Below are positions 7,675 to 14,786 of a stretch of 19,307 nucleotides of DNA, in pieces. Position 1 is the stretch's first letter. Each line of letters begins with the position of its first letter. The notes beneath the pieces were generated by a model. It made no database searches. It saw only the letters and a program-made list of their open reading frames with translations, and was not told the origin of the DNA. Source of the DNA: DASWOJ01 sp036398775. GTDB lineage: Bacteria > Pseudomonadota > Alphaproteobacteria > Acetobacterales > Acetobacteraceae. Made by a program: the position numbers and the translations under genes. The DNA is taken from NCBI GenBank assembly GCA_036398775.1, contig DASWOJ010000237.1:1-19307 (forward strand), read 5' to 3'.

Positions 7675-8871
7675 ATGAACATCCATGAATATCAGGCCAA
7701 GGAGCTGCTGCGCGGCTACGGGGTGTCTGTGTTGCCGGGCTTCGTCGCCTGGACGCCCGCGGAGGCGGAGGCGGCTGCGAGCAAGCTGCCGGGTCCGGTC
7801 TATGTGGTGAAGTCGCAGATACACGCCGGCGGGCGCGGCGCCGGACGGTTCGAGGGCGCTCCGGACGGCAAGGGCGGCGTGCGCCTGGCCAAGTCCCCGG
7901 CCGAGGCCCGGGCCGCAGCCGAGGCGATGATCGGCAACGTGCTGGTGACCAAGCAGACCGGCCCCGCCGGCCGCCGGGTCAGCCGCGTGTATGTCGAGGC
8001 CGGCTGCGCGATCGCGCGCGAGCTGTATCTGTCGCTGCTGGTGGACCGTGAGACCGGGCGTGTCACCATCATCGCCAGCACCGAGGGCGGCATCGAGATC
8101 GAGCAGGTCGCCGAAGACCATCCCGAGCGCATCATGCGCGTGGCGGTGGACCCGGCGTCGGGCGTGTTCCCGTTCCACGCCAGGAAGCTCGCCTACGGGC
8201 TGGGGCTGCAAGGCAAGCAGGTCGGCGCGTTCACCCGGTTCGTGCTGGCGATGCACAAGGCGTTCATCGAGCTTGACTGCGCGGTGGTCGAGATCAACCC
8301 GCTGGTGGTGACCGACGCCGGCGAGGTGGTGGCGCTGGATGCCAAGGTGAGCTTCGACGACAACGCGCTGTATCGGCACCCTGAGCTGGAGCCGCTGCGC
8401 GACGAGGGCGAGGAGGACCCGAAGGAGCTGGAGGCGAGCCGTTACAGCCTGAACTACGTCTCGCTCGACGGCACCATCGGCTGCATGGTGAACGGCGCAG
8501 GGCTGGCGATGGCGACGATGGACATCATCAAGCTGTATGGCGGCAGTCCGGCGAACTTCCTCGACGTCGGCGGCGGCGCCACCAAGGAGCGGGTGACGGC
8601 GGCGTTCAAGATCATCCTGTCCGACCCGCAGGTGGAGGGGATACTCGTCAACATCTTCGGCGGCATCATGCGCTGCGACGTGATCGCGGAGGGCGTGGTG
8701 GCGGCGGCGCGAGAGGTGAGCCTAGGGGTGCCGCTGGTAGTGCGCCTGGAGGGCACGAACGTCGAGCTGGGCAAGGACATCCTGGCCAAGTCCGGGTTGC
8801 CCATCGTGAGCGCCGACAACCTGGCCGACGCCGCGCAGAAAGTGGTCGCCGCCGTGAAGGAAGCCGCATAA
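7675..8871 (+). CDS. sucC: Succinyl-CoA synthetase (ADP-forming), beta subunit
   Basis: SucC binds the nucleotide and, with SucD, interconverts succinyl-CoA + ADP + Pi and succinate + CoA + ATP in the TCA cycle. The 398-aa product has the ATP-grasp start (MNIHEYQAKELL), the phosphate-binding VVKSQIHAGGRG at 44-55, Mg ligands in EINPLVV (E206, N208) and LDAKVSFDDN (D222), the GCMVNGAGLAMATMDIIKLYGG block (270-290), DVGGGA, and NIFGGIMRCD (326-335). The IKLYGG and IFGGIMRCD wording fits SucC rather than malate-CoA ligase MtkA, which is similar in size. The start at ATG 7675 is preceded by GGAG (7663-7666) and gives the conserved N-terminus. The stop shares its last A with the sucD ATG (TAATG), so translation is coupled. 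mdh and sucAB, usual neighbours in alphaproteobacteria, are absent here. Confidence 0.96.
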   Translation: MNIHEYQAKELLRGYGVSVLPGFVAWTPAEAEAAASKLPGPVYVVKSQIHAGGRGAGRFEGAPDGKGGVRLAKSPAEARAAAEAMIGNVLVTKQTGPAGRRVSRVYVEAGCAIARELYLSLLVDRETGRVTIIASTEGGIEIEQVAEDHPERIMRVAVDPASGVFPFHARKLAYGLGLQGKQVGAFTRFVLAMHKAFIELDCAVVEINPLVVTDAGEVVALDAKVSFDDNALYRHPELEPLRDEGEEDPKELEASRYSLNYVSLDGTIGCMVNGAGLAMATMDIIKLYGGSPANFLDVGGGATKERVTAAFKIILSDPQVEGILVNIFGGIMRCDVIAEGVVAAAREVSLGVPLVVRLEGTNVELGKDILAKSGLPIVSADNLADAAQKVVAAVKEAA

Positions 8872-9746
8872 TGGCCGTGCTGATTGACGAGAACACCCGC
8901 GTCATCACCCAGGGGTTCACCGGGGCGCAGGGCACATTCCACTCGGAGCAGGCCATCGCCTACGGCACCAAGGTCATGGGCGGGGTGACGCCGGGCAAGG
9001 GCGGCAGCCGGCACCTGGACCTGCCGGTGTGGGACACGGTGGCCGAGGCGCGCGAGGCGACGGGCGCCGATGCGAGCGCGATCTACGTGCCGCCGCCGTT
9101 CGCGGCCGATGCGATCCTGGAGGCGATCGACGCCGGGGTGCCGCTGATTGTCTGCATCACTGAGGGTATTCCGGTGCTGGACATGGTGCGGGTGAAACGG
9201 GCGCTGTCGGGCAGCGCCTCGCGGCTGATCGGGCCGAACTGCCCCGGCGTGATCACGCCCGACGCCTGCAAGATCGGCATCATGCCGGGCCATATCCACC
9301 GGCGGGGTTCGGTTGGCATCGTCAGCCGGAGCGGCACGCTGACCTATGAGGCGGTGAGCCAGACGACGGCGGCCGGGCTGGGGCAGAGCACCTGCGTCGG
9401 CATCGGCGGCGACCCGGTGAAGGGGACGGACTTCATCGAGGTGCTGGAGTTGTTCCTGGCCGACCCCGAAACGCAGAGCATCGTCATGATCGGCGAGATC
9501 GGCGGGCAGTCGGAGATAGACGCCGCCGAGTTCATCGCCCGCGCCAAGTCGCCCAAGCCGGTGGTGGGCTTCATCGCCGGGGCGACGGCGCCGCCGGGCC
9601 GCCGCATGGGCCACGCCGGGGCGGTCATCAGCGGGGGGAAGGACACGGCGGAGGCCAAGTTCGAGGCCATGCGCCAGGCCGGCATCCATGTCGCCGAAAG
9701 CCCGGCTGCCCTGGGCAGCACGATGGTCAAGGCGCTGCGGGGATAA
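8871..9746 (+). CDS. sucD: Succinyl-CoA synthetase, alpha subunit
   Basis: SucD carries the CoA-binding Rossmann domain and the phosphohistidine of succinyl-CoA synthetase. The 291-aa sequence shows the N-terminal CoA-binding pattern VITQGFTGAQGTFHSEQAI (11-29), GGVTPGKGG (37-45), IGPNCPGVITP (120-130), SRSGTLTYEA (152-161), GIGGDPVKGTDF (167-178) and GEIGG (198-202). The active-site His is H248 in GRRMGHAGAVISGG. Its length is normal and the key residues are present, so it should be active. It begins on the last base of the sucC stop codon and needs no separate promoter. It converges with the minus-strand amidase 313 bp downstream. Confidence 0.96.
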   Translation: MAVLIDENTRVITQGFTGAQGTFHSEQAIAYGTKVMGGVTPGKGGSRHLDLPVWDTVAEAREATGADASAIYVPPPFAADAILEAIDAGVPLIVCITEGIPVLDMVRVKRALSGSASRLIGPNCPGVITPDACKIGIMPGHIHRRGSVGIVSRSGTLTYEAVSQTTAAGLGQSTCVGIGGDPVKGTDFIEVLELFLADPETQSIVMIGEIGGQSEIDAAEFIARAKSPKPVVGFIAGATAPPGRRMGHAGAVISGGKDTAEAKFEAMRQAGIHVAESPAALGSTMVKALRG

Positions 9747-10059
9747 AGCCTGCCCGCCGTTCCAGGCTGCCGGGCCAGGCGGGCCGGTGCGGTGCCTGGC
9801 TACGGCACGGGCGGGAACGCCAGGCCACGGCCGTTCTGCCTCGACAATGGCAGGGCAGAGCCGTGCCAATGGCGCCTCGATGCAGCGGAACAGGCGGCCC
9901 GGCTCGGAGCGATGCCAGTCGGGGACCGGGCCGCAGGCTGCGCGTCCGGGCCATGATGCCCGTGCGAGGCCGCAGGTTCCTCTCCCGGGTTGCGCGCCAT
10001 CATGCCAAGTCCGCCGCTATGTTCCGGCTGAGCCTGCCGATCAGGAGATGGCCAGCAGA
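9747..10059. other. Convergent intergenic gap with possible terminator hairpins
   Basis: No gene was found between sucD and the amidase. Two structures stand out. GCCCGCC (9752-9758) and GGCGGGC (9778-9784) lie just after the sucD stop. A better candidate is ACGGC (9827-9831) plus TCTGCC (9835-9840) pairing with GGCAGA (9854-9859) directly followed by GCCGT (9860-9864). Neither has a T-tract; both are plausible terminators for convergent transcription. Open frames here look like composition artefacts. Confidence 0.4.
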
Positions 10060-11322
10060 TCAGTGCTGGACGATCCATTCCGCCCACCGCAGCGCGCCGG
10101 CGTCGTCCCCGAACCTGGCAACGACCTGCAGCCCGAGCGGCATGCCGTTTGGGCCGCTTCCCGATGGCACGGTCACGCACGGGACGTGCAGCCCGGTCCA
10201 AAGGCTGTTGAACACCGGGTCGCCGGTCCAGGAAACGCCATGAGGCGCCTCGCCGGGGGCCGACGGCGTCAGGAGGCAGTCAAAGTCTTCCATCACCGCA
10301 TCGAACGCACCCCGTGCCGCCATGAAGGTTTCGTTCGCCTCATCGAGCAGCGCGGACGGCTGCGCCAGCCCCCAGTCAAGGCGCTCCTGCAGTTCGCCAC
10401 TGATCAACTCCCGCCGGTGCGTCATCTCCCAGCCCATGGCGCGGCCGCTTTCCGCGTTCATGATAACCGGATGAAGCGCGAGGGCGCGGGCGAACACCGG
10501 TGGCAGCTCGACCTCCGCAACCGCAGCCCCCGCGCGTGCAAGACGGTCGGCGCCGTCATGCAGCAACGCCGCCGTCTCCGGCGCCGCGCTGTCCCAAGCG
10601 GGTGAGCGGCACAGGCCGACGCGCGGCGCCCGTGCGGTCCTGTCCCCTGGGTTGCCGAGGTCCCGGCCGGTGACGGCCCGGGTCAGCAGCGCGCAGTCGG
10701 CGACGCTCCTGGCCAGTATCCCGACCGTGTCCAGCCCGCTCGCCATGACCTTCATGCCGACGCGGCTTATCAGGCCGAAGCTGGGCTTATAGCCGACGAT
10801 CCCGCAGAAGGCGGCGGGACGGATGATGCTTCCTGCCGTCTGCGTCCCGAACGCGACCGGGAAGAAGCCTGCCGCCACCCCGGCGGCGGAGCCGCTGCTC
10901 GAACCGCCTGGCGTGTGCGCGGCGTTGTGCGGGTTGGTGGTCGGGCCGGCCTTGCGGGTGGCGAACTCTGTCGTGACCGTCTTGCCGATCACCACGCCGC
11001 CCTCGGCCCTTGCCCAGGCGACCGCGGCCGCATCGGCGCGCGGCCGGTATCCTTCCCAGATCGGTGAGCCGTACTGGCTCGGCATGTCGTGCGTGTCCAG
11101 CACGTCCTTGATGCCGAGCGGGATGCCCTGCAGCAGGCCAGCACCCGGCTTCTGCGCTGCTGCCATGACGGCTTCCGGGTCGAGGTAGGCCATAGCACGA
11201 ACGGCGTCCTCACGCGACGCGACGCGATCGAGGCAGGCCTCCATTAGAGTTGCCGGGAGCAGGCGTCCAGCACGGATACGGGACAGCGCTTCGGTTGCGG
11301 TGAGGTCTGCCGGGTCAATCAT
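10060..11322 (-). CDS. Amidase (amidase signature family)
   Basis: This 420-aa cytosolic hydrolase splits an amide with the Ser-cisSer-Lys triad. K72 lies in GIPLGIKDV, the cis-serine S141 starts the SSSGS of TPGGSSSGSAAG, and nucleophile S165 lies in GTQTAGSIIRPAAFCG. Their 24-residue Ser-Ser spacing is normal for the family. GYKPSFGLIS and the C-terminal NGMPLGLQVVARFGDD are further family blocks. The protein is somewhat short compared with GatA (about 480 aa), and there is no GatB/GatC nearby, so it is probably a stand-alone catabolic amidase; the substrate is unknown. The start at ATG 11322 has AGGAG about seven bases upstream. It lies 319 bp downstream of the SDR gene on the same strand. 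It is a separate gene from the amidase fragment at 14511, which is allophanate-hydrolase-like. Confidence 0.92.
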   Translation of the reverse strand: MIDPADLTATEALSRIRAGRLLPATLMEACLDRVASREDAVRAMAYLDPEAVMAAAQKPGAGLLQGIPLGIKDVLDTHDMPSQYGSPIWEGYRPRADAAAVAWARAEGGVVIGKTVTTEFATRKAGPTTNPHNAAHTPGGSSSGSAAGVAAGFFPVAFGTQTAGSIIRPAAFCGIVGYKPSFGLISRVGMKVMASGLDTVGILARSVADCALLTRAVTGRDLGNPGDRTARAPRVGLCRSPAWDSAAPETAALLHDGADRLARAGAAVAEVELPPVFARALALHPVIMNAESGRAMGWEMTHRRELISGELQERLDWGLAQPSALLDEANETFMAARGAFDAVMEDFDCLLTPSAPGEAPHGVSWTGDPVFNSLWTGLHVPCVTVPSGSGPNGMPLGLQVVARFGDDAGALRWAEWIVQH

Positions 11323-11641
11323 GGGTGTCTCCTGTCAACTTCTCACATTAGGCCAGCAACGAGCACGGCAGGATGCCGGCGCAAGGCTCCACCGCCGGGC
11401 CGCGACCGCCATCCCCATGGTCATGGAGCGTGCGTCACCCTCGGCCAGGGTTCCGGCACGCTGCTTAACGCCAGCACGCGTCCATCAATCCCGGCAGGAT
11501 CGTCGGCTCCGTCAGCATGAACTCGACATGCGGGTGCGGCGTAATCGAGAACAACGGACTTGGGTCGTCCCGCCCGGCTGCCTGGCTCAGTTGCATCCCA
11601 CAAGCCGGTCAGCCGCCAAGTTGACGGTGCCCATCCTCGAA
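11323..11641. other. Gap between SDR and amidase; holds a 43-codon orphan frame
   Basis: No clear gene is present. On the minus strand, 11465-11596 reads as a 43-residue frame (ATG to TAA) whose C-terminal part, ITPHPHVEFMLTEPTILPGL then MDACWR, has protein-like composition and coding-type third positions. TILPGLMDA faintly recalls the PGLIDAH strand of amidohydrolases, but the metal-binding histidines are absent. It may be a small gene remnant. The amidase Shine-Dalgarno lies at the left edge (about 11330). Confidence 0.3.
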
Positions 11642-12430
11642 CTATCGTCGCGGCCCGGCAAAAGGAAGGGTGCTCGACAACCCGCCGTCCACGGCGATAG
11701 CCTGCCCATTGACGTAGGACGACTCGTCGCTGGCCAGGAACAGGGCGGCGCCCGCGACCTCCTCGGGGCGCCCAGCCCGCTGCAGCGGGTTGAGTTGGCC
11801 GATTCGGTCCTCGGTGCCCCGTTCCCGGGCACGCTCGAAGATGGCGCGCGTCATGCCGGTCTCTATCAGCCCCGGGCAGACCGCGTTGATCCGGACGCCC
11901 GTGCCGGTCAGCGCATTGGCCGCAGTCTGCACCAGGCTGATGACGCCGGCCTTGCTCGCGCTATATGGCGCGCCGGCGGCGTTGGCCCGCAATCCCGCGA
12001 CGGAGGCGGTGCAGATGATGGACCCGCGGCCCCGTGCCGCCATGTGCGGCGCGGCGTGGCGGATTGCCAGGAACGGACCGACCAGGTTTATGCGCAGGAT
12101 TTCATGCCACTGCTCGGCGGTTGATTCCAGGAACGGCACGGTGCCGCCGCTGATGCCGGCGTTGGCGTAGAGGATGTCGAGGTTGCCGAATGCCTCGATG
12201 GCCCCGGCGACGAAAGCAGCCACGTCGGCCTCGTTTCCCGCATCGGCCGTGACCGCCATCGCCCGCCCGCCTGCGGCGGCGACCTGGCCGGCTGTTTCGG
12301 CCACCGCCGCCCCATCGCGGTCCACGGCCAGGACCGAGGCTCCCTCCCGCGCGAACAGCAGCGCGGCGGCGCGGCCGATCCCGCTGCCCGCGCCGGTGAT
12401 GACCGCGCTCTTGCCCTGCAGCCGTGACAT
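11642..12430 (-). CDS. Short-chain dehydrogenase/reductase (classical SDR)
   Basis: This 262-aa NAD(P)-dependent oxidoreductase has the cofactor motif TGAGSGIG (12-19), NAG (90-92), N115 and the catalytic S143, Y156 and K160 (PYSASK). The C-terminus has the usual SSYVNGQAIAVDGG block (about 227-240). D37 at the end of the second beta strand favours NAD(H). The start is placed at ATG 12430 because GGAGG ends six bases upstream; an in-frame GTG two codons earlier (12436) directly abuts GGAGG and is less likely. The substrate cannot be assigned: this subgroup includes many sugar, steroid and 3-oxoacyl alcohol dehydrogenases. It is divergent from the quinone oxidoreductase gene, 83 bp away, which suggests shared control. 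Confidence 0.93.
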   Translation of the reverse strand: MSRLQGKSAVITGAGSGIGRAAALLFAREGASVLAVDRDGAAVAETAGQVAAAGGRAMAVTADAGNEADVAAFVAGAIEAFGNLDILYANAGISGGTVPFLESTAEQWHEILRINLVGPFLAIRHAAPHMAARGRGSIICTASVAGLRANAAGAPYSASKAGVISLVQTAANALTGTGVRINAVCPGLIETGMTRAIFERARERGTEDRIGQLNPLQRAGRPEEVAGAALFLASDESSYVNGQAIAVDGGLSSTLPFAGPRR

Positions 12431-12513
12431 CAGCACCCTCCCTGCTCACGCAGGCACTTGACGGCGGTTGTGCGGCCTCGGCAAGCCCTGGCTGCATTTG
12501 GAGGAAACAAGGA

Positions 12514-13494
12514 ATGCGGGCGGTCGTGTGTGAGCATTTGGGCGGTCCGGAGGAGCTGCGGATCGCGGAGCTGACCCTGCCTGAGCCGGGTCCGGGCGAG
12601 GTCAAGCTCCGGGTGAGGGCAGCCGGGGTCAACTTCCCGGACGTGCTGATCATCCAGGGCAAGTATCAGGTGAAGCCGGATCTGCCGTTCACGCCGGGCG
12701 CCGAGGTCGCGGGCACCGTCATGGCGGTCGGCCCGGGCGTCACCTCCAGCCACGTGCCCGTGGGCGGCCGGGTCGCCGCGTTCTGCAGCTTGGGCGGCTT
12801 CGCCGAGGAGGTGATCGTGCCCGAGGCGGCCTGCGTGGCCCTGCCCGACGGCGTCGGCTTCGAGCCTGCGTCCGCGTTCCTGCTGGCATACGGGACCGCT
12901 TGGCACGCCCTTCGCGACCGTGCGGGCCTGCAGCCCGGCGAAACCCTGCTCGTGCTGGGCGCGGCAGGAGGCGTGGGGCTGGCCGCAATAGACATCGGCC
13001 ATGCCATGGGAGCGCGCGTGATCGCGGCCGCGTCGTCGGCGGACAAGCTCGCCGTCTGCCGCTCCTACGGGGCCGACGAGGTGCTGGATTATGAGGCGGA
13101 GGACCTGCGGGACGGCATCGCCAGGCTGACGGACCGGCGCGGACCTGACGTCGTGTTCGACCCGGTGGGCGGCCGGTTCGCCGAGCCGGCGTTCCGGTCA
13201 ATCGCCTGGGGCGGACGCTACCTCGTGATCGGCTTCGCCGCTGGCGGCATCCCTGCATTGCCATTCAACCTGCCGTTGCTGAAGGGCGCCTCCATCGTCG
13301 GCGTGTTCTGGGGCGGCTACAGGAAGCACCAGCCGGAGCGGAACCGGGACGCCGTCGCGCAGATGCTGGCGTGGATCGGCGAGGGCCGGCTCCGGCCGCT
13401 GGTGTCGCGGACCTACGGGCTTGATGAGGTGGCGCAAGCCCTGGAGGACATGGCTGCACGCCGGGTCGTCGGGAAGATCGTCGTAGTGCCCTAA
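12514..13494 (+). CDS. NADPH:quinone oxidoreductase family (zinc-free MDR)
   Basis: This 326-aa protein is a medium-chain dehydrogenase/reductase of the QOR type. Where zinc alcohol dehydrogenases have Cys-Gly-x-Asp, this one has AAGVNFPDVLIIQGKY (about 36-51), and no structural-zinc cysteine cluster is present, so it should be zinc-independent. The dinucleotide motif is LGAAGGVG (148-155). S174/S175 and K178 after the second Rossmann strand are typical of NADPH binding. It probably reduces a quinone or an alpha,beta-unsaturated carbonyl or acyl-CoA. The start at ATG 12514 (MRAVVCEHLGG) has GGAGG (12500-12504) and a second AAGGA closer. The SDR gene is divergent next door. Confidence 0.92.
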   Translation: MRAVVCEHLGGPEELRIAELTLPEPGPGEVKLRVRAAGVNFPDVLIIQGKYQVKPDLPFTPGAEVAGTVMAVGPGVTSSHVPVGGRVAAFCSLGGFAEEVIVPEAACVALPDGVGFEPASAFLLAYGTAWHALRDRAGLQPGETLLVLGAAGGVGLAAIDIGHAMGARVIAAASSADKLAVCRSYGADEVLDYEAEDLRDGIARLTDRRGPDVVFDPVGGRFAEPAFRSIAWGGRYLVIGFAAGGIPALPFNLPLLKGASIVGVFWGGYRKHQPERNRDAVAQMLAWIGEGRLRPLVSRTYGLDEVAQALEDMAARRVVGKIVVVP

Positions 13495-13800
13495 TCCATC
13501 TGTCATCAAGGGGCCGGGATGTTGCTGGTTCTGGCGTTTCAGTGCTGCTGGACTGTGGTGATGGATAAAAGGGTTGCGGGCGTTGCCGGGTTGGCAGGTC
13601 CGATGGAGCCATGCCATCGTGCAGGGCATGACGTTGTCCCCCGCTTCCCTGCACGGCTTCCAAATCCTGGCCGGGATAACCGGGTGCAGAAAGCCATTGA
13701 TGCGGTCCGGCCGCCACGTGGACGCATCCGCGGCCACGCTGGAGCCGGTGTCATAAGCGCCGTCGTTGCCGGGCTGCCCGACGTATCCGGGGAGTCGGTC
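13495..13800. other. 306-bp leader/intergenic region before rutB
   Basis: No gene was recognised on either strand. The rutB frame is open back to 13519, but that sequence has no resemblance to RutB. An 8-bp inverted repeat, GTGCAGGG (13619-13626) and CCCTGCAC (13647-13654), could be an operator or hairpin. The first 130 bases look less GC-rich than the surroundings, as might be expected of non-coding or inserted DNA; I could not identify an insertion sequence end. Confidence 0.4.
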
Positions 13801-14514
13801 GTGCTGCCGGCCCGGCCGGAACCGCTTCGCTTCGATCCCGCGCGCACGGCGCTCATCGTCGTTGACATGCAGAACGCCTACGCCTCTCCAGGCGGCTACC
13901 TGGATCTGGCTGGCTTCGACATCTCCGGGGCCGCTGCCGCGATCGAGGCGGTGGCCGCGTCCGTCCAGGTGGCCCGGCGTGCGGGCATCCCGGTCATCTA
14001 CCTCCAGAACGGCTGGGACCCCGGATACCAGGAGGCTGGCGGACCCGGCTCGCCCAACTGGCACAAGTCCAACGCGCTGCGGACCATGCGGGCACGGCCG
14101 GAGCTGGCCGGCACGCTGCTGGCGAAAGGCGGCTGGGATTACGCGCTGGTTGACCGCTTGGCCCCGCAGCCGGGCGACATCGTCGTGCCCAAGGCGCGCT
14201 ACAGCGCGTTCCCGAGCAGCAACTTCGACAGCATCCTGCGCGCCCGCGGCATCCGGACCCTGGTCTTCACCGGCATCGCCACGAACGTCTGCGTGGAATC
14301 CACGCTGCGGGACGCGTTCCACCTGGAATACTTCGGCGTGGTCCTGGCGGACGCAACGCACCAGGCTGGGCCGGCCTTTGCGCAGCAGGCGGCGCTCTAC
14401 AACATCGAGACGTTCTTCGGCTGGGTGAGTTCGGTGGCGGAGTTCCGCCGCGCGCTGACGGGGTCGAACACGGATGAGGTGCGCGCAGAGGAGGAGACTA
14501 CGCCGCGTCCATGA
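13801..14514 (+). CDS. rutB: Ureidoacrylate amidohydrolase RutB (isochorismatase-like cysteine hydrolase)
   Basis: RutB hydrolyses (peroxy)ureidoacrylate in the Rut pyrimidine-degradation pathway, releasing carbamate/CO2 and ammonia plus aminoacrylate. The 237-aa product closely matches my memory of E. coli RutB: PGGYLDLAGFD (30-40), QNGWD (69-73), EAGGPGSPNWHKSNAL (78-93), LVFTGIATNVCVESTLRD (154-171), EYFGVVLADATHQAGP (176-191) and NIETFFGWVS (211-220). The triad is D22, K131 and C164, with the same spacing as E. coli D24, K133 and C166. The start at GTG 13801 is chosen because GGGGAG (13789-13794) is six bases upstream and the protein then begins at the normal family position. No rutA, rutC, rutF or rutG is in the window, so the gene is isolated. 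A 4-base ATGA overlap joins it to an amidase fragment. Confidence 0.9.
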   Translation: MLPARPEPLRFDPARTALIVVDMQNAYASPGGYLDLAGFDISGAAAAIEAVAASVQVARRAGIPVIYLQNGWDPGYQEAGGPGSPNWHKSNALRTMRARPELAGTLLAKGGWDYALVDRLAPQPGDIVVPKARYSAFPSSNFDSILRARGIRTLVFTGIATNVCVESTLRDAFHLEYFGVVLADATHQAGPAFAQQAALYNIETFFGWVSSVAEFRRALTGSNTDEVRAEEETTPRP

Positions 14515-14786
14515 TCCCCGCCGTTCCAGCCGGCTCGTCCACGCCGGTCTCCCCCGGCGCCCTCCTGATCGGCAAGGCCAATCTCGACCAGTCCGGGGCC
14601 GGGCTTGCCGGGACCGGTCCGCCAAACGGCGTGGCCCGCAATCCATTCGATCCTGCGATGGCGCGCGGCGGATCAAGCTCCGGCTCAGCCGTCACGGTGG
14701 CGTCGGGGCCAGACATGCTCCAACCCCATGTTTCCGCGTGGGTTTGTTCGGCGCAAATGGGGCTGTTTGGGTTGGACGTGCTTTAG
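14511..14786 (+). pseudogene. Remnant of an allophanate hydrolase-type amidase
   Basis: The 91-codon frame contains ALLIGKANLDQ (17-27), then AGLAGTGPPNGVARNPFDP (30-48) and GGSSSGSAVTVASG (53-66). This is the central stretch of amidase-signature proteins of the allophanate hydrolase (AtzF) type, where the equivalent reads roughly GKTNLDQF-ATGL-NPFDP-GGSSSGSAVAVA. About 100 N-terminal residues, including the catalytic lysine region, are missing. The match stops at about base 14708, before the nucleophile serine block. The remaining 25 codons are unrelated. A phenylalanine after NLDQ is also changed to serine. The ATG overlaps the rutB stop (ATGA), but this is probably accidental at a deletion joint. 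No function is expected. Confidence 0.75.
14719..14776. repeat. Imperfect inverted repeat at the convergent junction
   Basis: TCCAACCCCAT (14719-14729) is matched by ATGGGG (14757-14762) plus GGGTTGGA (14769-14776) with a six-base insertion. A tighter stem, AACCC (14722-14726) with GGGTT (14739-14743), is also possible. It lies between the end of the amidase remnant and the kinase stop, so it may serve as a terminator for the minus-strand operon; alternatively it marks the deletion junction. Confidence 0.3.

Noticed and set aside
7675..9746. Malate-CoA ligase (mtkAB) of the serine cycle
   Set aside because: The conserved blocks, such as IIKLYGG and NIFGGIMRCD, follow SucC/SucD, and no other serine-cycle gene is present.
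13519..13800. N-terminal extension of RutB by 94 codons
   Set aside because: The sequence before GTG 13801 does not resemble RutB, while GGGGAG sits six bases upstream of 13801 and gives the normal length and triad numbering.
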